A program made the translations under genes and the position numbers. This document shows positions 1 to 5,680 of a stretch of 10,659 nt of DNA, one piece after another (within the stretch, counting starts at the first letter, position 1; each line of letters starts with the position of its first letter). This DNA is from Chrysochromulina parva (Eukaryota > Haptophyta > Prymnesiales > Chrysochromulinaceae): NCBI GenBank assembly GCA_002887195.1, contig PJAB01002067.1:1-10659 (forward strand), in the 5' to 3' direction. The notes under the pieces are model-generated. The model saw only the letters and a program-made list of their open reading frames with translations. It was not told the DNA's origin and did no database searches.

Positions 1-23
1 ACAGCGTCGCGTCCACATTCATC

Positions 24-226
24 TTGGGGACGGGCGAGGGGAAGGCGACGCTCGGCGCCTGGGTCTAGCCCTAGTGCGCTGCCGTGCCCCGGTAGTCCAC
101 TGATCGGCCTCAGCCCCGCTCGTCGTCACCTGGACGTCTTGACACCTATGCACGCGGAGGCGAGCCGCGCGTGCACAGTCATGGGAACGGGCGTGGGGAG
201 AGCGACGCTCGGCGCCGGGGTCTAGC
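24..226. repeat. Diverged 46-bp direct repeat pair, offset 157 bp
   Basis: Positions 24-69 and 181-226 align without gaps with 6 mismatches in 46 bases. The invariant core GCGACGCTCGGCGCC is at 45-59 and 202-216, and both copies continue into GTCTAGC. The remaining sequence between the copies is not obviously similar. This looks like an old local duplication or two copies of a dispersed repeat. Confidence 0.75.
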
Positions 227-243
227 GCGTCTCCGTGCCCGCC

Positions 244-298
244 GAATATCTTGGGTGCGAATTCCGAGCGGACGAAAAGCAACGGAATATCTTGGGTG
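244..298. repeat. 14-bp direct repeat GAATATCTTGGGTG
   Basis: The 14-mer GAATATCTTGGGTG occurs exactly at 244-257 and 285-298 (offset 41). A weaker version, ATCTTGGGG, sits at 21-29 immediately before the first 46-bp repeat copy. The motif and the 46-bp repeat may therefore belong to one larger decayed repeat unit. Confidence 0.7.
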
Positions 299-408
299 GT
301 CGGGTGTGAAGGTGTGTGCGTGAATGTGATTGAGTGGGGTTAATTAATGGGCCGGGTTGAAGGGGGAGTCACAAAAGTACCCCGCAACGCCCCGGGTCCC
401 CGCGTCTA

Positions 409-3096
409 CTACACAGCACCATCCTTTCGCGTCGCAAGCGCCGTGACAATCAACTGCCGTTCGTACAAGTAGAGATACTTCTCATCTGGGGTCTCCTCGG
501 CGTACCGCTTCCAAGCCGTGAGACCAAAAGGTGGAGCCTCGAGGTTAATCCTCTGATAGTCGCCCGTGGCGATGTCCATGTTGGTGCCGACGGGCTGGGG
601 TGAGTAGCCTATCTGTCCCGGCTGCACAGCTGTCGGGTACGAGCCCAAGAGAAGATACGGCGCGTCGGTCTCAGCGAAGCGCCGCAGGATCTGGAACACG
701 TCAGCAAGCGAATTGTGCTGCAGCGCGTCGCGAGAGAAGATGAGCTGATAGCCACGTGGCAGCGGCTCGTGTACCAGATTCATTCGCTTGAAGCGCAGAC
801 GCGGCGCGAGCGAGCTGTGGGCTGCCGAGTTGGCGGCGATCACACTTCTTGCGACGTCGACGCCGAGGTATCGGAACACAGGGTTCTGCTCAAGCAACGT
901 GTGCACCATTGGCGTCTGCCACACAAAAGCGCCGCAAGGCGCGTCCAAGACCGAGGACACGTTCAGCTCGCGAATGACCTGCATGAGCACACGCTTCGCG
1001 CCCTTGGCGTATTCGATGCTCGAGCCGAGTCCGGACCCACCACCGGCTGGTCCCCACTGTTTGCCCGCGTAGATGCCATCGAACACGGAGTGGCTGTTGT
1101 TCCAAGTCCGGCCGACCTTGGCCGACTTTCGCCGATGGGTTGTTGACGGGGACACACGCCGTGCTGGGACTTGCGGGCTGTCAGGCCGCGTGGCGACAAA
1201 GTCAATGATCTGGTGCGGCTGCGCGTCCAGCTCACGGAATCGCTTCAGGGTCGCTGGCTGCGGGGGCGCGCCAGTCGTTAACGTCTCGGCGAGAACAAAG
1301 CCGTGTTGTACCAAGAGGCAGAAAAGGGACGCCGCCGACGTGTTCTGCGCATGCAGCCACTTGGGCGCCACCTCAAACTTGACGTGCTGGATTGCGCCAG
1401 CCTGCAGCAACCGCCGTGCGCCGTGTAGAAGCTGCGTCTCGAGCCCCTGCACATCCATCTTGAGCACACCAATGCGTGGCGCCGGCTTCGTCTCGTCTGG
1501 CCAGAGCATCTCATCGAGGGTGACGACCGGCACTCGCTGCTTCGGCCCTGCGCGCCGCATGGCTACCTCCTGCTCCGCAGTGTCACCGACTGGTAGGCCA
1601 ACCACCGTGTTGCCCGGATTCGCATCGGTGTACAAGACCGATACGCGCCGTCGCGCGCCGAGTGCGACTGGGTGGAGCGTCAGTTTCGCGCCAAAACCAG
1701 GGCCGTTACGGAGCACGGCCGACGTGAAGTAGTACAGGTTGGCAGCGAGCGGCTCGAAGGCCACCGTCGAGGCCCCGATCGCGAGCATGAGCAGCGAGCA
1801 CGAGCCTGTGTTCGCGCCCGCATCGACGAACAACGGTTGCGCAGATGTGCCTGAGGCGGTGCCGTTGCCGGAGGTTTCGGCGTATGTGGCAGCGGTGGCA
1901 TCAGCAGTAGCACGGCGCCAGAGGGGCACCAGCGCGTCGCAGTCGGGCCAGCGGCCTTGCCTACGAACAGCGGTGCTCAGCACGTCCGCGTAAGGCCGCA
2001 GGCATTGGACATACGGGCTCACCCCGACCGCGGTGTACGTGCGGACGGTGAAGGGAGAGCAATCCTCTAAGCGAGCCAACGCGTGGGTAGGGGCCGCGAG
2101 GGGTTCGCGCCCAGCCCACGGGCGCTGCTGCCACGCCTCCAGGCTTGACGTCTCCGCTGCCGAGGAGCCTGCGTCGCCTGCGTCGCCTGCGTCGCTGCCT
2201 GCCTCGTCGGCAGCGATGGCCCTGCAGCTAGACGCCGAGCTCGCATGGCGCCCCATGTGTGCCGCGTACGGAGGCGCACCCGCCGGCGGGCGCGTGCGAA
2301 TCCACGAGAGCTCGAGGCACGAGGCGATCGGCGGCTGCCCCGGCCCGAGCTGCGTCAAGTTGGCAAACGAGTTCGCAGTCGAGTGGAAGAGCGAAAACGA
2401 CCGACTTTCGAGCTCATCCACGAGGGTTGCAAGGGCCGCGGCACCACCGAATGCATCCCACTGCTCGAACCAGCTGCTGCCTATGTGTGCCTCGAAGAGG
2501 ATCTGGTCGACGCGATCGAGCGTCCCGTCGGCCACCGCTGCAGCCAGCGCCTCCCATTCGAACGATTCCACATCGATCTTGAGCAGCGTCAACCGCTCGT
2601 GCCGAAGCTCGTGCATCACTGTGCGCAGCGTCGCCACGCGCCACGGCCGGCGCATCTCGCTGTCGGTGCGTCCATTGCGCCACCCGATGCCGCGCGGCTC
2701 CACTCGCTCGCCGTCCGAGCCCGCCAGGCCGGTGGGCTGAAACCAGACGGCTCCAGGCTGGTGCACGTGGGCTGCCAGGCCCATCGTCGGGTCGAAGGAG
2801 TGCACCGAGCAGCCAATCCCCTTCACGAACGAGCCGCTAAGCCCAAAGTAATCTCCCTGGGCCATGGCTTCGTCGAAGGACCAGTCGCCACCTATCCCGA
2901 AACTGTAGACGACGCAACCTGGAGCAGTCAGGATGCCCTGATCAAAACACACCGACCAAGCGCCGTCGTACGAACCGTCAGCTCTTTGACCCCAAAGCTT
3001 CGAACCGCCGATGGCTCTCTCGAATGAGCAGCTGTAGGTTGGGGTCAAGAGTCGATCGTGTAACGACGAGGCCAGACCCACGATGGACCTTCGCAT
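409..3096 (-). CDS. Triple-domain SAM-dependent methyltransferase fusion (METTL24-like + FkbM-like + class I)
   Basis: This is a single uninterrupted 895-codon frame. The ATG at 3096-3094 has A at -3, an in-frame TAG lies 36 nt further upstream, and the stop is TAG at 411-409. Domain 1 (about 23-268) resembles the METTL24 / Methyltransf_22 family: GSKLWG and DGSYDGAWSVC at 31-50, VVYSFGIGGDWSFDEAM at 62-78, VHSFDPT at 98-104, LLKIDVESFEW at 171-181. A low-complexity linker (about 269-345) follows. Domain 2 (about 345-640) is FkbM / Methyltransf_21-like: FVDAGANTGSCSLLM at 423-437 as SAM motif I, VAFEPLAAN at 445-453, VLKMDVQGLE at 544-553. Domain 3 (about 665-885) is a class I fold: VFDGIYAGKQWG at 671-682, VLDAPCGAFVW at 716-726, YLGVDV at 743-748, IFSRDALQHN at 786-795, and a C-terminal NMDIATGDYQRINL block at 839-852. 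FkbM-type enzymes commonly methylate sugar hydroxyls, so glycan or polyketide O-methylation is a reasonable guess, but no substrate can be read. No signal peptide or membrane segment is visible, so a 5' exon could be missing. It is divergent from the coiled-coil gene, 320 bp away. Confidence 0.85.
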   Translation of the reverse strand: MRRSIVGLASSLHDRLLTPTYSCSFERAIGGSKLWGQRADGSYDGAWSVCFDQGILTAPGCVVYSFGIGGDWSFDEAMAQGDYFGLSGSFVKGIGCSVHSFDPTMGLAAHVHQPGAVWFQPTGLAGSDGERVEPRGIGWRNGRTDSEMRRPWRVATLRTVMHELRHERLTLLKIDVESFEWEALAAAVADGTLDRVDQILFEAHIGSSWFEQWDAFGGAAALATLVDELESRSFSLFHSTANSFANLTQLGPGQPPIASCLELSWIRTRPPAGAPPYAAHMGRHASSASSCRAIAADEAGSDAGDAGDAGSSAAETSSLEAWQQRPWAGREPLAAPTHALARLEDCSPFTVRTYTAVGVSPYVQCLRPYADVLSTAVRRQGRWPDCDALVPLWRRATADATAATYAETSGNGTASGTSAQPLFVDAGANTGSCSLLMLAIGASTVAFEPLAANLYYFTSAVLRNGPGFGAKLTLHPVALGARRRVSVLYTDANPGNTVVGLPVGDTAEQEVAMRRAGPKQRVPVVTLDEMLWPDETKPAPRIGVLKMDVQGLETQLLHGARRLLQAGAIQHVKFEVAPKWLHAQNTSAASLFCLLVQHGFVLAETLTTGAPPQPATLKRFRELDAQPHQIIDFVATRPDSPQVPARRVSPSTTHRRKSAKVGRTWNNSHSVFDGIYAGKQWGPAGGGSGLGSSIEYAKGAKRVLMQVIRELNVSSVLDAPCGAFVWQTPMVHTLLEQNPVFRYLGVDVARSVIAANSAAHSSLAPRLRFKRMNLVHEPLPRGYQLIFSRDALQHNSLADVFQILRRFAETDAPYLLLGSYPTAVQPGQIGYSPQPVGTNMDIATGDYQRINLEAPPFGLTAWKRYAEETPDEKYLYLYERQLIVTALATRKDGAV
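2171..2197 (-). repeat. 9-bp tandem repeat in the interdomain linker
   Basis: The unit GCGTCGCCT (plus strand) occurs twice exactly and a third time with two changes. On the coding strand it gives a Gly-Asp-Ala run (GDAGDAGDAG, about residues 300-310) within the linker between methyltransferase domains 1 and 2. It is probably a length-variable flexible linker. Confidence 0.7.
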
Positions 3097-3416
3097 TTTC
3101 GGCTTCCAGCCAGGCCAAATCCAAGTGATCTAACGATAAAACGCGGCTCGCCCGCACGTCTACGCCAGCACAGCTTGCGTGCCCGCGCGGGCTGCCCCAC
3201 TGCCCGGGGAAACCATGAAGAAAAAGTCAATCGGACCGTGAAGTCGAACGGCGGGGTCAAGCATTGGGGTCTTGGCGTGGGGGTGAAGTAGTTGAATTTG
3301 TGAGTTTCGTCAGTGGCAAACTTGCGCGACGAACGCCCCGATCGTGTTGGGAATCATCGCGGTGCACGCGCGCTTTTTCTCTTGCCCGTTGACGCGCGCG
3401 CGTACGTGAGTCGTCG
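3097..3416. promoter_or_regulatory. Divergent intergenic region (bidirectional promoter candidate)
   Basis: The region separates the start codons of the methyltransferase gene (-) and the coiled-coil gene (+), so it must carry both 5' UTRs and promoters unless either gene has unseen 5' exons. No TATA box is clear in either direction. Close to the plus-strand start there is a pyrimidine run, CTTTTTCTCTTGCC (3372-3385), then the 12-bp palindrome ACGCGCGCGCGT (3392-3403) inside 17 bases of strictly alternating purine and pyrimidine (3392-3408). The sequence GTGAGT at 3406-3411, six bases before the plus-strand ATG, fits a 5' splice-site consensus. Confidence 0.5.
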
Positions 3417-5009
3417 ATGGTTGAGACATCTGAGCGTTTCCTCAAGCTGCTCGACGTACGCACCGAGCTCGAGATGGCTAAGACGAATCTGAAGGTGTCG
3501 CTGGACAACGTGGATTACCTGACCGAGCTCCTCGAGGCAGCCAAGGCGGTGGCGGCTGCACCAGCATCGGCTGAGAACGCTGCGGCGGCGAGTGCTCAGG
3601 TGGCCGCGGCGGTGGAGGCGGCTAGGAAGGAGGCCAGGGAGGAGGCGCTCGCGGAGGCGCGTGCCCTGATGGCGGTGGAGATCACGGCAGCGCGCGCAGA
3701 AGCGACCGCGGAGGCGGAGGCGGCCGTGGCCGAGAGGCTTGTGGCAGAGGTGGAGGCGGCCAAGGCGGAGGCGGAGGCGGCGGCGATGGAGGAGGCGGAG
3801 GAGATGATCCGCGCGGCCGTTGAGGCTGCCAAAGCCGAAGCGGCGGCCGAGGCGGAGGCGACGACGGCGGCAGCGGTAGCGGCAGCGGTGGCGGTAGCGC
3901 GAGAGGAGGCCCTCGGTGACCAACGGGGCGCCCTCCGAGCCGCCATCGAGGCGGCCGTCGATGCAGCCAAGGCGGAGGCGGCGGAGGCACAGGCGGCGGC
4001 AGTGGCGGCAGCACTTGCCAAGGCGGAGGCGGCCCAGGCGGAGGCCGTCGCGGCAGCGGTAGCCGCGGTGCGCGAGGAGGCCGCATTCGATGACGAACAG
4101 GGGAACCTGGGGTTCTTGTCACCGTACTCGACAAGGATGAGGGCCGCCGTCGAGGTGGCCGTCGATGCAGCCAAGGCGGAAGCTAAGGCTACACTCGCCT
4201 CGGCTGAGAACGTATCGGCGGCGAGCGCTCATCACAGTGCTCATTTGGCTGTGGCGGTGGCGGCGGCCAGGGAGGAGGCGCTCGCGGAGGCGCGTGCCCT
4301 GATGGCGGTGGAGATCACGGCAGCGCGCGCAGAAGCGACCGCCGAGGCAGAGGCGGCCGCGGCCGAGAGGCTTGTGGCAGAGGTGGAGGCGGCCAAGGCG
4401 GAGGCGGAGGCGGCGGCGATGGAGGAGGCGGAGGAGATGATCCGCGCGGCCGTCGAGGCTGCCAAAGCCGAAGCGGCGGCCGAGGCGGAGGCGGCGACGG
4501 CGGCGGCCGTGGCAGCAGCGGTGGCGTCGGCGAAGGCGGAGGTGCGAGAAGCTCCGACCTCAACGTCAGCAGCAGCAGCGGTCGAGACAGAGGCGGAGGC
4601 CGCCTACCGCCGCCGGAAGGCGCAGCTGAATGCGGATGCGCTCGCGACCGCGGCTAGAGAGGAGGCAGCCGCGCGTCAGAGCCTTATCGACAGGCAGGCG
4701 GCGGCGGTGGCTGCAGCAGTTGCCAAGGCTCAAGGTGCGGCGCCGGCGCCGGCGGCCGCCGACGCGGACGGCGCGGGCAGCGAGGCCAGGCTGGCGGAGG
4801 TGCAGGAGGGCAGCGAGGCCAGGCTGGCGGAGGTGCAGGAGCAGCTCGAGAAGGCGATCGCCGACAAGGAGGCCAAGGCGGCCGAGCTCCTTAAGACGCA
4901 GGAGATGCTCGCCCGGGTGAAGATGGAGAAGATTGAGCTGCTCGAACAGCTGAGCCATCCACCAGCTCAGCCGGGGTTCAGCAACCCTTTCCAGAAGAAG
5001 AAGAAGTAG
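3417..5009 (+). CDS. Ala/Glu/Lys-rich long coiled-coil protein with internal duplications
   Basis: The 530-codon frame runs from ATG 3417 to TAG 5007-5009. I do not recognise an enzyme or named family. Residues 1-45 are ordinary amphipathic helix (SERFLKLLDVRTELEMAK) with hydrophobic spacing suited to a coiled coil. Residues 50-440 are dominated by Ala, Glu, Lys and Arg (for example VEAAKAEAEAAAMEEAEEMI), predicting one very long helix. The exception is a short break, DDEQGNLGFLSPYSTR, at 225-240. Residues 51-159 are duplicated at 262-370, and an 11-residue unit GSEARLAEVQE is repeated in tandem at 454-475. The C-terminus (about 475-512) is a normal coiled coil, followed by a Pro-containing segment and a KKKK tail. 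A structural or scaffold role is plausible but not shown. The neighbouring plus-strand 3' flank faces eEF3. A paralogue lies at the right edge. The ATG has T at -3 and G at +4, a weak context, but no upstream in-frame start is preferred. Confidence 0.7.
   Translation: MVETSERFLKLLDVRTELEMAKTNLKVSLDNVDYLTELLEAAKAVAAAPASAENAAAASAQVAAAVEAARKEAREEALAEARALMAVEITAARAEATAEAEAAVAERLVAEVEAAKAEAEAAAMEEAEEMIRAAVEAAKAEAAAEAEATTAAAVAAAVAVAREEALGDQRGALRAAIEAAVDAAKAEAAEAQAAAVAAALAKAEAAQAEAVAAAVAAVREEAAFDDEQGNLGFLSPYSTRMRAAVEVAVDAAKAEAKATLASAENVSAASAHHSAHLAVAVAAAREEALAEARALMAVEITAARAEATAEAEAAAAERLVAEVEAAKAEAEAAAMEEAEEMIRAAVEAAKAEAAAEAEAATAAAVAAAVASAKAEVREAPTSTSAAAAVETEAEAAYRRRKAQLNADALATAAREEAAARQSLIDRQAAAVAAAVAKAQGAAPAPAAADADGAGSEARLAEVQEGSEARLAEVQEQLEKAIADKEAKAAELLKTQEMLARVKMEKIELLEQLSHPPAQPGFSNPFQKKKK
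3567..4526 (+). repeat. Internal direct duplication, ~327 bp units offset 633 bp
   Basis: 3567-3893 and 4200-4526 align at a constant offset of 633 bp (211 codons) without gaps. The 5' part is diverged, sharing only blocks such as CGGCTGAGAACG and GGCGGCGAG. From 3632/4265 onward there are only about 9 differences in 262 bases, and most of these are silent (two amino-acid changes, V to A and T to A). A lesser repeat, the 20-mer GTCGATGCAGCCAAGGCGGA, is at 3957-3976 and 4161-4180. Confidence 0.9.
4776..4841 (+). repeat. Perfect 33-bp tandem duplication
   Basis: 4776-4808 and 4809-4841 are identical. Each encodes GSEARLAEVQE and starts in frame, so the duplication adds exactly 11 residues to the coiled coil. 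The absence of any silent difference indicates a very recent slippage event or an assembly duplication. Confidence 0.9.
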
Positions 5010-5144
5010 CGGCGCGACGCCGGAAAGCGGAACCCGACCTCGGAGCGCTATCGGAGCGTGCTGATTCGATTGGCTGTGTGAACCGCGAAGAGTCTAGAGT
5101 GAGTGACGGTTTTGGCTGCGGTATGCCGCGTATGCGTCCGTTAA

Positions 5145-5150
5145 CATAAA
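5145..5150 (+). terminator. Candidate polyadenylation signal CATAAA
   Basis: CATAAA lies about 136 nt past the stop codon of the coiled-coil gene, inside the only A/T-rich patch nearby (AACATAAATATCC). It is a one-base variant of AATAAA. Haptophyte poly(A) signals are not well defined, so this is weak positional evidence. Confidence 0.25.
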
Positions 5151-5176
5151 TATCCATCTTACATAACGACACGTGC

Positions 5177-5195
5177 TGCGCGGCATGGCCGCGCA
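5177..5195. repeat. Hairpin, perfect 8-bp stem
   Basis: TGCGCGGC at 5177-5184 pairs with GCCGCGCA at 5188-5195 around an ATG loop. It is an all-strong-pair stem just after the A/T-rich patch in the convergent 3' region. Outer bases GTGC and GCAC could extend it with a bulge. Confidence 0.6.
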
Positions 5196-5517
5196 CGCCG
5201 CACCCTCGGCGCACACACGCAACGCAGCGACGGTCTTTCACCGCCCGGTCCCGCAACTCTATTCCCCGATAAACGAACAGCCTCCGCACACGGCGCAAGG
5301 GGCTTGGCTGCCGGCGTGCAAGCGGAGGAACCTTCGGCTCCGCCCGCAGCACCAGCGCGACCGACCTCTAAAGGATGATGATCACCGAAGAGTACAGCTT
5401 GCCAGGAGGCACTCCGCACACAAGCAGGAGCTGGCAAGCAAGTTCGCGGTACGGCAGGGCACAACGGCCTACATGCTCGCGCGGGCATGGGCAATGGGGG
5501 CGGCTTCGAGGGAAGCG

Positions 5518-5544
5518 CCCAACGACATGCCTTCATGTCGTGGG
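5518..5544. repeat. Hairpin, 11-bp stem with one bulged A and 4-nt loop
   Basis: CCCA(A)CGACATG at 5518-5529 pairs with CATGTCGTGGG at 5534-5544 across the loop CCTT. The CATG/CATG core also makes a near-palindrome. It lies about 130 nt beyond the eEF3 stop codon in the direction of eEF3 transcription, so it would be within that 3' UTR or flank. Confidence 0.65.
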
Positions 5545-5649
5545 CCCTTCGGCGCGTGGCTCTGTCTCGATGCCGCCCCTATACCCATTCCCACAGTCTC
5601 CACGGGAGGGGCGCGTCAGCGCGTGGGTCGCGGACTCCAGCCTTACTTA

Positions 5650-5680
5650 AGTAGAGGCAGCCCGCGAGCCTGCCTCTACT
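5650..5680 (-). repeat. 11-bp perfect inverted repeat spanning the eEF3 stop codon
   Basis: AGTAGAGGCAG (5650-5660) and CTGCCTCTACT (5670-5680) form a perfect 11-bp stem with a 9-nt loop. The TAG stop of eEF3 (5678-5676) is inside one arm. In the mRNA the stop codon would be in a stem. Reading past it adds ten sense codons before an in-frame TAA. A second palindrome, TACTTAAGTA, partly overlaps the left arm. Confidence 0.7.

Larger units (their letters stand above)
1..408. other. Intergenic region with diverged direct repeats
   Basis: No convincing gene is seen here. A minus-strand open frame of 87 codons (19-282) has low-complexity Arg/Ala/Pro composition and reads through the repeats, so I treat it as chance. 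The stretch should hold the 3' UTR and terminator region of the methyltransferase gene, whose stop codon is at 409-411 on the minus strand. Two repeat families are described separately. An 8-bp palindrome TTAATTAA lies at 340-347 in a locally less GC-rich patch. No convincing polyadenylation hexamer was found on the minus strand. Confidence 0.6.
5010..5675. other. Convergent 3'-flanking region between coiled-coil gene and eEF3
   Basis: Two genes end facing each other across 666 bp, so both 3' UTRs lie here. Open frames such as 5173-5724 (+) are unlike any protein I recognise, with frequent Pro/Arg/Ser and no conserved motif, and I treat them as chance. A modestly A/T-rich patch at about 5141-5168 holds CATAAA. 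Three short inverted repeats are listed separately. Nothing resembling a tRNA or other structured RNA gene was seen. Confidence 0.65.

Noticed and set aside
19..282. 87-codon minus-strand frame at the left edge
   Set aside because: It is low complexity, contains translated repeat copies, and has no conserved motif.
2033..3027. Plus-strand open frames antisense to the methyltransferase (2033-2740, 2245-3027)
   Set aside because: They overlap clear methyltransferase motifs on the minus strand and have no family resemblance of their own.
3354..4174. Minus-strand open frames antisense to the coiled-coil gene (Ala/Ser-rich or Arg/Leu/His-rich)
   Set aside because: They are mirror products of the GCG/GAG/GCC repeats. 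The plus-strand frame has the non-repetitive helical ends and full length, so it is the real one.
3567..4526. Regular repeats considered as a CRISPR or satellite array
   Set aside because: The repeats are coding, in frame, of unequal spacing and without unique spacers; they are protein-level duplications in a eukaryotic gene.
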